This document shows positions 34,407-43,073 of a DNA stretch of 64,000 nucleotides, piece after piece. The DNA lies in contig NZ_FNAE01000006.1 of assembly GCF_900101755.1 (NCBI RefSeq), positions 1 through 64,000 of the forward strand, in the 5' to 3' direction. The notes below the pieces were generated by a model. It searched no databases, was not told the DNA's origin, and was given only the letters and a program-made list of their open reading frames with translations. The position numbers and the translations under genes are program-made. Each line of letters opens with the position of its first letter. The stretch's first letter is position 1. The DNA comes from Ectopseudomonas alcaliphila (GTDB lineage: Bacteria; Pseudomonadota; Gammaproteobacteria; Pseudomonadales; Pseudomonadaceae).

Positions 34407-35873
34407 TCAGCTCAGAGCGGTGGCGTTGCTGGGGGCGCTCACGCTACCGCGCATCAACAGGTAATGCAGCGTAGCGCCGAGCAGCGCGCCGAGGATCCAG
34501 GCGTAGCCGGACAGCTGGGTGAGCCCTGGAGTCCAGACCGAGGCGACGGAGAACACCGAGGCGATGGCGAAGGCGATCAGCGCCTTGCGGTTCCAGCCAC
34601 CGTCGAAATAGTAGGCCGAACCGACCTCGGCGCTGAACAGCTGCTGCAGGTCGAGCTGGCGCCGGCGCACCAGGTAGTAGTCGACGACGATGATGCCGTA
34701 CAGCGGCGCCAGCACGGCGCCGAGGGTGTCGACGAAGGCGGCGATGCCGACGTTGCTGATGAAGGCCACCCACAGCGCGCCGATGAAGAAGGCGATACCT
34801 GCGGTGATGAAGCCGCCGGTGCGCGCGCTGATGTGCGCCGGGGCCAGGTTGGCCAGGTCATAGGCCGGCGGGATGAAGTTGGCCACCAGGTTGATGCCCA
34901 CGGTCGCGGCGAAGAAGGTCAGCGCGGCGATGATGGTCAGGGTCAGGTTGTCCACCCGCGCGACGATGTCGGTGGGGTTGGTCAGCGTCTCGCCGAACAC
35001 CACCACGGTACCGGCGGTGATCACCAGGGCGATCAGCGAGAAGATCGCCAGGCTCACCGGCAGGCCGAGAAAGTTGCCGATGGTCATCTGCCTTTCGTTT
35101 TTGACGAAGCGGGCGAAGTCGCCGTAGTTGATCACCACTGCGGCGAAGTAGGCGACCATGGTGCCAACTACCGCGAAGAACGCGGCTACCGGGCCAGCGG
35201 CATACTCACCGCTGCCACGGAAGATGTTGCCCAGCTCACCCAGCAGGCTCGGGCCGGCCTTGTACCAGATCAGGCCCATCAGCACGATCATCACCACGTA
35301 GACCAGCGGCCCGGCCCAGTTGAGGAAGCGGGTGATCCAGCTCATGCCGCAGACGAACAGCGCCACCTGGAACAGGCAGACGATCACGTAGGACAGCCAG
35401 CCGATGGCGGTCAGCCCCATGTATACGGCAGGGTCCTGCGGTTGCAGCAGCGAGTTGAGCAGCAGGGCCACTGCAGTGGAGGCGAAGTAGGTCTGCACGC
35501 CGTACCAGAAGATGGCGACGATACCGCGCACCAGGGCGGGGAAGTTGGCGCCGCGCACACCCATGCTGGCGCGGGCGAACACCGGGAAGGGGATGCCGTA
35601 CTTGACGCTGGGTTTGCCGGTCAGCTGCACCAGGCCCATGACGATGCAGCCGGCGAGGACGATGCCGGCCAGCACCGCCCAGCCATTGAGCCCGTAGGAA
35701 ATGAACAGCGTGGCCGCCAGGGTATAGCCGAACAGGCTTTGAATGTCGTTCGACCAGACGTTGAAGATCTCGAACCAGCCCCAGGTGCGTTTCTCGGGAG
35801 CCAGTGGGGCGAGATCCTCGTTGTGTAGCGAGGGATCGATGTGCTTGATGCGAAAATCTTCGGTGTTAGACAT
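34407..35873 (-). CDS. NCS1-family nucleobase/allantoin permease
   Basis: A 488-residue inner-membrane transporter with about 12 hydrophobic segments. The N-terminal NEDLAPLAPEKRTWGWFEIFNVWSND contains the conserved NxDL...P and W-rich region of NCS1 cation symporters for purines, cytosine, hydantoin or allantoin. Further family motifs are GKPSVKYGIPFPVFARASMG and the IIVVDYYLVRRRQLDL segment near the C terminus. Location beside the urate and allantoin genes favours allantoin or a purine, but the substrate cannot be read from sequence. Its upstream region carries a RutR-type box and several TTGTRYACAA-like sites. Confidence 0.88.
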   Translation of the reverse strand: MSNTEDFRIKHIDPSLHNEDLAPLAPEKRTWGWFEIFNVWSNDIQSLFGYTLAATLFISYGLNGWAVLAGIVLAGCIVMGLVQLTGKPSVKYGIPFPVFARASMGVRGANFPALVRGIVAIFWYGVQTYFASTAVALLLNSLLQPQDPAVYMGLTAIGWLSYVIVCLFQVALFVCGMSWITRFLNWAGPLVYVVMIVLMGLIWYKAGPSLLGELGNIFRGSGEYAAGPVAAFFAVVGTMVAYFAAVVINYGDFARFVKNERQMTIGNFLGLPVSLAIFSLIALVITAGTVVVFGETLTNPTDIVARVDNLTLTIIAALTFFAATVGINLVANFIPPAYDLANLAPAHISARTGGFITAGIAFFIGALWVAFISNVGIAAFVDTLGAVLAPLYGIIVVDYYLVRRRQLDLQQLFSAEVGSAYYFDGGWNRKALIAFAIASVFSVASVWTPGLTQLSGYAWILGALLGATLHYLLMRGSVSAPSNATALS

Positions 35874-36315
35874 GGACAGCTCCCAGTTTTGTTCTTGCGC
35901 CGCGGCGATCTATGAGGAGATTTGTCTGCAGGTTTCGTTCCGATTTTGTATTCGCGTCATGACTGAATCTATGTATACAGCCATTTCGACAGTGTTTCGG
36001 TAGGAACCTGATCGTCTTGTACACAGAAATTACGTTGCTGAATATGGCTTTCGGATAAATTGCACACAAAAAATAGATATTTTGTGATCAAAAACTTGAC
36101 CTTGCGGTCAGTTGCGTGCTTGCAAGCCGTTGATGAAAAAGCCGGATAGGGCGGCCCGATTCTGCACCGATACGGTGCCAGGTCTTGTTCGAGGGGATTA
36201 GGTTGGTGCGTCTCGCTCGGTGCTGGGCAAGGGCCGGTTGAGCCGGACTGGCAAATAAGTGTGTGCTTTTGGTGCTGGCCCTATCCATTAACGCGTCGCC
36301 TGACCTGACCGATTT
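35874..36315. other. Upstream region of the NCS1 permease, no gene
   Basis: This AT-rich region holds the permease control sites listed separately (35971-36111). From about 36112 to 36315 nothing convincing was found; then the large inverted-repeat element begins. Confidence 0.5.
35971..36111. promoter_or_regulatory. Operator cluster before the NCS1 permease
   Basis: ATGTATACAG (35971-35980, 8 of 10) and TTGTACACAG (36017-36026, 9 of 10) resemble TTGTRYACAA. TTGACCTTGCGGTCAG (36096-36111) matches 11 of 14 positions of the RutR box. The sites are 100-240 bp before the permease start. Confidence 0.55.
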
Positions 36316-36846
36316 CGCCCCTTACGGGCGACTCACTTTCTTTGCTTGTGCAAAGAAAGTAAGCAAAGAAACACACCCCTGCATATGGCCCCGGCTGCGC
36401 CGGGGTTCCCTCCTTCCATCACCACTCCAGGGGCACGCCGTGAAGGGCCATCCCTGGCCCATCACGGCTCTCGCGACATCCATGTCGCTCAACCCCTTCC
36501 ACGGCGATTCCACTCGGCCTCCTGAAGGGGACTTGAGCGTCGTCTGTGAGATCGCAGCTGAAGAGCAAAGGCAAAGGCCAGACGCCGCCAATTCCAATTC
36601 CGCAAAGATTACGCAAGCTCGCGACCTGGTCCCCTTCAGGAGGCCGAGTGGAGGTGTTGCGTAGGGGGACGAGCCGCATGGATGCGGCGAGAGGCTTAAA
36701 GGGCCAGGGACGGCCCTTGTAAGCCGGCCCCCGGAGCAGCACCGGAACGAGGGAAGTTTCGCGTAGCGAAACCCGGATGTCGGGATGCCCTTCTTTGGCA
36801 CACCTTTCTTGGGCAAGCAAGAAAGGTGTGGCGCCCGTAAGGGGCG
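36316..36846. mobile_element. 531-bp nested inverted-repeat element, candidate MITE or structured RNA
   Basis: The ends are perfect 15-bp inverted repeats, CGCCCCTTACGGGCG at 36316-36330 and its complement at 36832-36846. Just inside each end is a strong hairpin with related sequence: 36335-36360 (11-bp perfect stem, loop TTGT) and 36799-36830 (13-bp stem). In the centre, 36510-36532 and 36629-36651 are a perfect 23-bp inverted repeat. The flanks between are also imperfectly complementary (the CCATCCCTGG area near 36450 against CCAGGGACGG near 36710). No transposase is encoded, and no clean target-site duplication was identified. From memory, similar blocks recur between genes in several proteobacteria and give rise to spurious hypothetical proteins. 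Confidence 0.7.
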
Positions 36847-37049
36847 CAACCCAAACGCTCAGCGGACTCGATAACGGATAGTGCTAAGCCAGTGAACGGT
36901 ATGTACACAGAATTGCCAGTCCGGTCTCAAGCGCACCGTGCATGGAAAGACGACGATCAAAGAAAAAGGGGAAAGGGCGCGAACGCCCATCCCCCTTTTT
37001 ACCCGGCCGCCGTCCCTACCGACGTTGGCCAAGTGCGTTACAGCAGCGG
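36847..37049. other. Short non-coding stretch after the inverted-repeat element
   Basis: About 200 bp without a gene. Its only clear feature is the terminator hairpin at 36962-37000. Confidence 0.5.
36962..37000 (-). terminator. Rho-independent terminator of the NCS2-porin unit
   Basis: On the minus strand AAAAAGGGGGATGGGCG is followed by its near complement and ends CCCCTTTTTC, a long GC stem with a U-tract, about 50 bp past the porin stop. It also has A and T runs on both sides, so it could work in both directions. Confidence 0.7.
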
Positions 37050-37910
37050 TCAGAAGTGATACTTGACCAGTGCCTGCAAGGCGGTCTGGTCGAAGCGATC
37101 GCCCGAACCATCCACCGGTTTCACGCCGTACTTGGCGCGCCACATGTTGATCTCGGTACCCACGTAGAGCTGACGCTCCTTGCCGAACAGGGCCTTGCCC
37201 GCATCCCACTTGACCTGGATCGAGGAACCCACCGAGGTCTGGGTGCCTGCGTCGCTGGATGGCGAGCGCCAGTCGAGAAAACCGTCCACCAGGAAGTCCT
37301 GCTGGCCAAGGCTGAAGGGATAGGCGGCGGAAACGGTCAGTTGGGTGGCGTAGCCGTTGCTGTCGGCATCCTTGAAGAAGGTGTGGTTGTTGATCTTCAC
37401 CTGATACAGGTTGGTCTTGAAGTAATTGAAACCTGGCACTTCCCAGTCCAGGCCAACACCGTACAGGTAGTTCTCCGGGCCCGGGCCGCCTTCGCCCTTC
37501 TCGTAGGTGAAGGCGGCGTAGACGTCCTTGATCGGACCGGCGGCCAGCTTCTGTCCGGTCAGCCAGCTCAGGCTGATGCGCGGGGAGAACTCCATGTAGT
37601 AGAAAGAATTCTTGTCGTGCTGGCGGAAGGTGCCGTTGTCGAAACTGCCGCGCGACTGCACGTTGTCGGCGCGGATGTAGTCGAGGAAGTAGAAGACGTC
37701 GCCCCAGGCCCAGCCGCTGGCGTGCTCGAAGGTGAAGGTGGTCTGGGTGCGCTGTTCTTCACCATTGAAGTTCATGCGCTGGAAGTTCTCGCCATACAGG
37801 TACGACAGGCTGTTGTCCTGCCAGTGCAGCAGGTCGCCGGCGAGGGCCTGCTGGCCAGAGAACAGTCCGGCTGACAGGGCGAGGCAGTGGGGCAGATGCT
37901 TGATTTTCAT
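37050..37910 (-). CDS. Tsx-like outer-membrane nucleoside channel
   Basis: A 286-residue protein with a signal peptide (ALSAGLFSGQQALA, then GDLLHWQDNSLSYLYG). The body is alternating beta strands ending in an aromatic residue (ALVKYHF). DNSLSYLYGENF, FTFEHASGWAWGDVFYFLDY and the final VKYHF match the nucleoside-specific channel (Tsx/OmpK) family. It should let nucleosides or nucleobases through the outer membrane. Its ATG overlaps the stop of the NCS2 permease gene, and AAGGA precedes it, so outer- and inner-membrane uptake are coupled in one transcript. Confidence 0.88.
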   Translation of the reverse strand: MKIKHLPHCLALSAGLFSGQQALAGDLLHWQDNSLSYLYGENFQRMNFNGEEQRTQTTFTFEHASGWAWGDVFYFLDYIRADNVQSRGSFDNGTFRQHDKNSFYYMEFSPRISLSWLTGQKLAAGPIKDVYAAFTYEKGEGGPGPENYLYGVGLDWEVPGFNYFKTNLYQVKINNHTFFKDADSNGYATQLTVSAAYPFSLGQQDFLVDGFLDWRSPSSDAGTQTSVGSSIQVKWDAGKALFGKERQLYVGTEINMWRAKYGVKPVDGSGDRFDQTALQALVKYHF

Positions 37911-39493
37911 GGGTTTTCCTTATTGTTGGAGTGCAAGCGGCTGCCTCCCGGCGATGTTCGCCGGGAGTTGTGTTGTGGTGGGGGGCAGCTTGGCCGGGCG
38001 GCCGGGTCGAGGTCGCGGCTTAGGGTCTTGAGGTTGTTATCGTCGACGACTTCATCGTCCGGACGGTTCTGCAGCACGGTGTGCAGGTGCGCCTCGGGGT
38101 CGTATTCGCTTTCATCCTCTTCTTCCAGTTGCGGATCATCCGGCAGGAAGAGATTGAGCAGAATGGCGCTGAACGCACCGATGGTGATGGGTGAGCCAAA
38201 GATGTTCTTCAGTACGTCCGGCATGTGCGACAGCACCTCCGGCACGCCAGCCACGCCCAGTCCCATGCCCAGGGAAATGGCCACGATCAGTACGTTGCGA
38301 CGGTGCAGGCCGGCTTCGCTGAGAATCTTGATGCCGGCCACTGCAACGGTGCCGAACATGATCAGGGTGGCGCCACCGAGCACCGGCTTGGGCATCATCT
38401 GCAACACCGCGCCCACCACCGGGAACAGGCCCAGCAGCACCAGGATGCCGGCGATGTAGAAACCTACATGGCGGCTGGCCACGCCGGTGAGCTGGATCAC
38501 CCCGTTGTTCTGGCTGAAGGTGGTCATCGGCAGGCTGTTGAACATGGCGGCGACTGCCGAGTTGCAGCCATCGGCCAGCACACCGGATTTGATCCGGCGC
38601 ATGTACAGCGGACCCTTGACCGGCTGCTTGGAGATGATCGAGTTGGCGGTCAGATCGCCTGCTGTTTCCAGTGGGGTGATCAGGAAGATCACGGCGATCG
38701 GCACGAAGGCGATCCAGTCGAAGCCGAAGCCGTATTTGAACGGTTGCGGCACGCTGATCAGCGGCACCTCGGCCATGTTGGCGAAGTCCACCCGGCCGGT
38801 GAACCAGGCGACCGCGAAGCCCAGGGTCAGGCCGATGATCACCGCAGAAAGGCGCAGCACCTGCGAGGACGCACGGTTGAGCACGACGATGGTGCCCAGC
38901 ACCAGGCCGCCGAGGGCCAGGTGGTGCAGGGCGCCGAGATCTGGCGCGCCATAGCCGCCGGCCAGATCGGTCATGCCCACCTTGATCAGTGACAGGCCCA
39001 TCAGGCAGATGATGGTGCCGGTCACCACCGGTGTGATGACCTTGCGCAGCTTGTTGATGAACTGACTGAAGGCGATCTCGACGAAGGCGGCGCAGAAGCA
39101 GATGCCGAACAGCGTGGCGAGAATCTCTTCTTCGCTGGCGCCGCGCCCCTTGACGATGAAGCCGGCGCTGAGAATCACGCTGAGAAAACCGAAGCTGGTG
39201 CCCTGCAGGCACAGCAGGCCGGAGCCGATCGGACCGATGCGTTTGGCCTGGACGAAGGTACCGAGACCGGAGACGAACAGTGCCATGCTTACCAGATAGG
39301 GCACATGGGCGCCGAGGCCGAGGGCGCTACCGACGATCAGAGTCGGGGTGATGATGCCGACGAAGCTGGCCAGCACATGCTGCAGCGCCGCGAAGATGGC
39401 AGGGGCGAAAGCTGGCGTGTCGTCCAGCTGATAGATCAGGTCGCTGTTGCCGACGGGCGCAGCCGGGGCTTGGGTGTTGCTGTCTGTGGTCAT
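37907..39493 (-). CDS. NCS2-family xanthine/uric acid permease
   Basis: A 528-residue inner-membrane symporter of the nucleobase-ascorbate family. It has about 12-14 hydrophobic segments, GLQHVLAxxxG-type FAALQHVLASFVGII at the start, TPLETAGDLTAN in the middle and the signature SQNNGVIQLTGVASRHVGF. Placement beside urate oxidase favours urate or xanthine. The final 26 or so residues (from PSCPPPQHNS) are unlike a permease tail and run through a perfect intergenic-type hairpin at 37945-37967, so the original stop may have been lost. The stop overlaps the porin start. Confidence 0.88.
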   Translation of the reverse strand: MTTDSNTQAPAAPVGNSDLIYQLDDTPAFAPAIFAALQHVLASFVGIITPTLIVGSALGLGAHVPYLVSMALFVSGLGTFVQAKRIGPIGSGLLCLQGTSFGFLSVILSAGFIVKGRGASEEEILATLFGICFCAAFVEIAFSQFINKLRKVITPVVTGTIICLMGLSLIKVGMTDLAGGYGAPDLGALHHLALGGLVLGTIVVLNRASSQVLRLSAVIIGLTLGFAVAWFTGRVDFANMAEVPLISVPQPFKYGFGFDWIAFVPIAVIFLITPLETAGDLTANSIISKQPVKGPLYMRRIKSGVLADGCNSAVAAMFNSLPMTTFSQNNGVIQLTGVASRHVGFYIAGILVLLGLFPVVGAVLQMMPKPVLGGATLIMFGTVAVAGIKILSEAGLHRRNVLIVAISLGMGLGVAGVPEVLSHMPDVLKNIFGSPITIGAFSAILLNLFLPDDPQLEEEDESEYDPEAHLHTVLQNRPDDEVVDDNNLKTLSRDLDPAARPSCPPPQHNSRRTSPGGSRLHSNNKENP

Positions 39494-39574
39494 GTCATAG
39501 CCTGCCAGTTGTTTTTATATGGTCATGGGCTTACACGAGGCTTCACGGCACCTCTGTTCCGATCAATCGAAAAA

Positions 39575-39655
39575 TTGTCCGATCGGTCAGGATGGGGCCG
39601 ACTATAGCAACTTGTGGACATGGTTAAAAACAATTTATTTTAAGATTGTGCACAA
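39575..39655. promoter_or_regulatory. RutR-type box and TTGTRYACAA copy before the NCS2 permease
   Basis: TTGTCCGATCGGTCAG (39575-39590) matches 10 of 14 RutR-box positions, 82 bp before the start codon. TTGTGCACAA (39646-39655) is an exact palindromic copy of the other motif. Confidence 0.6.
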
Positions 39656-39694
39656 AAAATGAACCGCCGGTCAGCTTGCGCTGCCGGCGGTTCA
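39654..39694 (-). terminator. Rho-independent terminator of the puuD unit
   Basis: TGAACCGCCGG (39660-39670) pairs perfectly with CCGGCGGTTCA (39684-39694). On the minus strand the stem is followed by six U, about 50 bp past the puuD stop. Confidence 0.82.
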
Positions 39695-39743
39695 TGGGTG
39701 TAAAAAATGCCGCGCCCAGTCACGGGCGCGACATGTGTGGCAA

Positions 39744-41027
39744 TCAGTTGATCTGAGCGCCTTTGGCGATCCAGCTGCCGATGAGGTCGCGCTCGTCCTG
39801 AGTCATCTGGGTGATGTTGCCCAGCGGCATGATCTGCGTGGCCACGGTCTGCGCGTGGATCTTCGCTGCCTGCGCCTTCATCTGCTCAGGCGTATCGAGC
39901 ACGAAGCCGGCCGGTGCGGTGCTGAACATCGGGCTGCTCGGGCTGACCGAGTGGCACACGGTGCAGCGTTCCTGAATCACGCTCTCGACCTTGGCGAAGT
40001 CACCGGCAGCTGGTGCGACGTTTTCACTGGAGGATTGCTCGGCAGGCGTGGCTTCGCCGACTTCCTCGACCTTGGCCAGGGTTTCGCTGGCCGGCTGCTC
40101 GACAGCGGCCACCGGGGCGGCGCTCGGTGCACGATGCGCCGGGGCGGTGACGTAAGCCAGGCAGATCATGCCCAGTGCTGCGGCCGGCAGGGTCCAGACG
40201 TATTTGCTGCTGTCGTGGCGGGTGTTGAAGTAGTGACGCACCAGCACCGCCAGAATCGCGATACCGGCCAGGATCAGCCAGTTGTATTGGCTGCCGTAGG
40301 TGCTCGGGAAGTGGTTGCTGATCATGATGAACAGCACTGGCAGGGTGAAGTAGTTGTTGTGGCGCGAGCGCAGCAGGCCCTTCGCCGGCAGGGTCGGGTC
40401 CGGCGTGGTGTTGTCTTCGATGGCTTTAACCAGCGCACGCTGGGCCGGCATGATGGTGAAGAACACGTTGCCGACCATGATGGTGCCGATGATGGCGCCG
40501 ACATGGATGTACGCCGCGCGGCCGCTGAAGATCTGGCTGAAGCCGTAGGCCGCGGCGATGATCAGCACGAACAGCACGGCGCCGAGCAGGGCCGGGCACT
40601 TGCCCAGCGGCGAATCGCAGAGCAAGTGATACGCCACGTAGCCGGCGATCATAGAGCCGAAGCCGATGACGATGCCCATGGCCGGTGACAACTCTACGCC
40701 CGGTTTGATCAGGTACAGACTGGGGTTGAGGTAGTACACCACCAACATCAGGGCGATGCCCGACAGCCAGGTGGCGTAGGCCTCCCATTTGAACCAGTGC
40801 AGGTTCTCCGGCATTTTCGGCGGAGCCAGCTTGTACTTTTCCAGGTGGTAGATGCCGCCGCCGTGAATCGCCCAGAGGTCGCCCGACAGGCCCTCGCGGG
40901 GATTACTGCGGTTGAGGTTGTTCTCCAGCCAGACGAAATAGAAGGATGCGCCGATCCAGGCGATACCGGTGATCATATGGATCCAGCGGATACCCAGGTT
41001 TAGCCATTCGGTGAAATGTGCTTCCAC
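39744..41027 (-). CDS. puuD: Membrane urate oxidase PuuD with fused cytochrome c domain
   Basis: A 427-residue inner-membrane protein that oxidises urate to 5-hydroxyisourate. Residues 1-290 carry about eight hydrophobic segments (LGIRWIHMITGIAWIGASFYFVW at the start) of the urate hydroxylase family. After a proline/alanine-rich linker comes a cytochrome c domain with haem motif CTVCH (residues 355-359) and a later methionine (QIMPLGN) as likely sixth ligand. Electrons would thus go to the respiratory chain rather than making H2O2 directly. The start is GTG with AGAGG about 8 bp upstream. It follows allA by 47 bp and has its own terminator. Confidence 0.93.
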   Translation of the reverse strand: MEAHFTEWLNLGIRWIHMITGIAWIGASFYFVWLENNLNRSNPREGLSGDLWAIHGGGIYHLEKYKLAPPKMPENLHWFKWEAYATWLSGIALMLVVYYLNPSLYLIKPGVELSPAMGIVIGFGSMIAGYVAYHLLCDSPLGKCPALLGAVLFVLIIAAAYGFSQIFSGRAAYIHVGAIIGTIMVGNVFFTIMPAQRALVKAIEDNTTPDPTLPAKGLLRSRHNNYFTLPVLFIMISNHFPSTYGSQYNWLILAGIAILAVLVRHYFNTRHDSSKYVWTLPAAALGMICLAYVTAPAHRAPSAAPVAAVEQPASETLAKVEEVGEATPAEQSSSENVAPAAGDFAKVESVIQERCTVCHSVSPSSPMFSTAPAGFVLDTPEQMKAQAAKIHAQTVATQIMPLGNITQMTQDERDLIGSWIAKGAQIN

Positions 41028-41074
41028 GATCTGTACCTCTTTCCCGGGGGAGGCACGCCAGCCCCGGGCTTCTC

Positions 41075-41578
41075 TTATTGGTGGGGGTTGAGGAGAAGAA
41101 GCTCGTCCTCATTGAAGAAATGCTCATCGCAGTTGTTGCCGGAACCACTGCGATCAACCACCAGGAAGTCATCCCGCTTTTCGATCGTCAGCACCGGGTG
41201 GTGCCAGACGCCGCGATGGTAATTGATGCCCTGCCTGCCATTGCTGAGGAAGGCACGGACGGACCCTGATACAGGTACATCGCCAACTGGCGCGACCACG
41301 ATCAGAAAGGGGTTGCCGAGCAGCGGGATGAAGGCCTGGCTGCCCAGCGGATGGCGTTCCAGCATGCGAACGGTCAGCGGCATCTGCAGCGCCTCGGCGC
41401 TGAAGATGCTGATGATGGCCTGATCCTCCGGCTGTGCGGTCTGCACCGTGGCCAGCTTGTGATAGCGGCGGGTGGAACCGTTGTTGATCATGAAGAAATC
41501 GCTGCTTTCGGTTTCGATCACGTCACCGAAAGGGGCGAAGGCTTCTTTGCTCAGGGGCTCGATGGTCAGGCTACGCAT
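41075..41578 (-). CDS. allA: Ureidoglycolate lyase
   Basis: A 167-residue cupin-fold enzyme that splits ureidoglycolate to glyoxylate and urea. Family marks are LTIEPLSKEAFAPFGDVIE at the N terminus, the LERHPLGSQAFIPL metal-site region and INYHRGVWHHPVLTI near residue 130. I chose the ATG at 41578; the longer frame reads through the end of uraD. It is downstream of uraD by 41 bp and upstream of puuD. Its product feeds Gcl, linking this cluster to the glyoxylate operon. Its substrate donor, allantoicase, is not encoded nearby. Confidence 0.93.
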   Translation of the reverse strand: MRSLTIEPLSKEAFAPFGDVIETESSDFFMINNGSTRRYHKLATVQTAQPEDQAIISIFSAEALQMPLTVRMLERHPLGSQAFIPLLGNPFLIVVAPVGDVPVSGSVRAFLSNGRQGINYHRGVWHHPVLTIEKRDDFLVVDRSGSGNNCDEHFFNEDELLLLNPHQ

Positions 41579-41619
41579 GGCTGTTCTACTTGTTCTGTTC
41601 GATTGAATGGACGGCTGTC

Positions 41620-42135
41620 TTACAACTGCTGCAGGCGGAATAGGGCGATCTTGTTGATCTCGGCCAGTGCGGTGGCGAATTCCTGCTCCGGCGTGTTGTG
41701 AATGCGCTCCTCGAAGGCGGCCAGGATCTGGTGGCGATTGCTGCCCTTGACGGCCTTGATGAAGGGGAAGCCGAACTTGGCCTTGTAAGCGTCGTTGAGT
41801 TCGGTGAAACGGGCGAACTCCTCGGCGGTGCATTCGTGAATGCCGGCGCCGGACTGCTCGGCGGTGCTGGAGGCGGTCAGCTCGCCGCGTACGGCAGCCT
41901 TGCCGGCCAGATCCGGGTGCGCGTTGATCAGCGCCAGCTGCGCCTCATGACTGGCGGACAGGAGGATGTCAGCCATGCGCTGCTGCAGGCCGTCGATGTC
42001 GTCCACGCTATCGTCCAGGCCAAGGTCATAAGCCTTCTCGGCGACCCAGGGCGAGTGCTCGTAGATATCGGCGAAGGCGGTGACGAAGGCGTCGCGGCTC
42101 AGCGTGGAAGGGGTCAGGGTCTGGAAACGGCTCAT
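41620..42135 (-). CDS. uraD: OHCU decarboxylase
   Basis: A 171-residue helical enzyme that decarboxylates 2-oxo-4-hydroxy-4-carboxy-5-ureidoimidazoline to S-allantoin. The signature INAHPDLAGKAA contains the catalytic His; LTASSTAEQSGAG and FGFPFIKAVKG complete the active site known in the family. I chose the ATG at 42135, 11 bp after the puuE stop, giving MSRFQTLTPSTL. It is the second gene of puuE-uraD-allA-puuD on the minus strand. Confidence 0.94.
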   Translation of the reverse strand: MSRFQTLTPSTLSRDAFVTAFADIYEHSPWVAEKAYDLGLDDSVDDIDGLQQRMADILLSASHEAQLALINAHPDLAGKAAVRGELTASSTAEQSGAGIHECTAEEFARFTELNDAYKAKFGFPFIKAVKGSNRHQILAAFEERIHNTPEQEFATALAEINKIALFRLQQL

Positions 42136-42146
42136 GGGCTGCTCTC

Positions 42147-43073
42147 TCATTCGGTCGCGCGGAAGGGATGGGTGGCGTGCCAGTGCCTGGCGATGTCGAC
42201 CCGGCGGGCGCACCAGACCTTGTCGTGGCTCTTCACGTAGTCGATGAAGCGCGCCAGCGAGGCCAGACGGGCCGGACGGCCGAGCAGGCGGCAGTGCATG
42301 CCGATCGACAGCATCTTCGGCGCGCCGGCCTCGCCTTCGGCGTAGAGCACGTCGAAGGCGTCCTTGAGGTATTCGAAGAAATCGTCGCCCTTGTTGAAGC
42401 CCTGCACCTGGGTGAAGCGCATGTCGTTGGTGTCCAGGGTGTAGGGGATCACCAGATGCGGCTTCTCCGCGGTGCTGGCCGGGTCCCAGTAGGGCAGGTC
42501 GTCGTCGTAGGTGTCGGAGTCGTAGAGAAAGCCGCCTTCCTCGCGCACGAGGCGTCGGGTGTTCGGGCCCAGGCGGCCGGTGTACCAGCCCAGCGGACGC
42601 TCGCCGGTCAGTTCGGTGAGGATGCGGATGGCCTCGAGCATGTGCTCGCGCTCGGTGGCTTCATCCATGTTCTGGTAGTCGATCCAGCGATAGCCGTGGC
42701 TGCAGATCTCATGCCCGGCGGCGACCATTTCGCGGATCACATCAGGGTGGCGCTGGGCGGCCATGGCCACGGCGAAGATGGTCAGCGGAATGTCGTGCTT
42801 CTTGAACAGGTTGAGCAGGCGCCAGACACCGGTGCGGCTGCCGTACTCGTAGAGCGACTCCATGCACAGGTTGCGCTGGCCCTGCAGCGGCTGGGCGGCG
42901 ACCATCTCGGAGAGAAAAGCCTCGGACTCCTTGTCGCCATGCAGGATGTTGCGCTCGCCACCTTCTTCGTAATTGAGCACGAAGGACAGGGCGATGCGGG
43001 CATCGTCCGGCCAGTGCGGGTGGGGTGGGTTTGCGCCGTAGCCGATCAAATCTCTTGGGTAATCAGCGTTCAC
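42147..43073 (-). CDS. puuE: Metal-independent allantoinase
   Basis: A 308-residue member of the polysaccharide deacetylase-like allantoinase group, which opens allantoin to allantoate. Marks are NADYPRDLIGYGANPPHPHWPDDARIALSFVLN in outline near the start, EYGSRTGVWRLLNLF, and HGYRWIDYQNMD. The start is GTG at 43073, with AGGAAG about 7 bp upstream; the frame extends further without a better start. It leads a minus-strand operon and is divergent from uraH. The 402-bp shared region carries two TTGTRYACAA sites and a RutR-type box. Confidence 0.94.
   Translation of the reverse strand: MNADYPRDLIGYGANPPHPHWPDDARIALSFVLNYEEGGERNILHGDKESEAFLSEMVAAQPLQGQRNLCMESLYEYGSRTGVWRLLNLFKKHDIPLTIFAVAMAAQRHPDVIREMVAAGHEICSHGYRWIDYQNMDEATEREHMLEAIRILTELTGERPLGWYTGRLGPNTRRLVREEGGFLYDSDTYDDDLPYWDPASTAEKPHLVIPYTLDTNDMRFTQVQGFNKGDDFFEYLKDAFDVLYAEGEAGAPKMLSIGMHCRLLGRPARLASLARFIDYVKSHDKVWCARRVDIARHWHATHPFRATE

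Noticed and set aside
34395..35828. Long plus-strand frame opposite the NCS1 permease, rich in D, H, G and Q
   Set aside because: Typical antisense shadow of a GC-rich gene; the membrane-protein frame on the minus strand has all family motifs.
36263..36908. Several reading frames of 60-175 codons on both strands in the inverted-repeat element
   Set aside because: They follow the palindrome, mirror each other on opposite strands, have low-complexity arginine/proline/serine composition and no ribosome sites.
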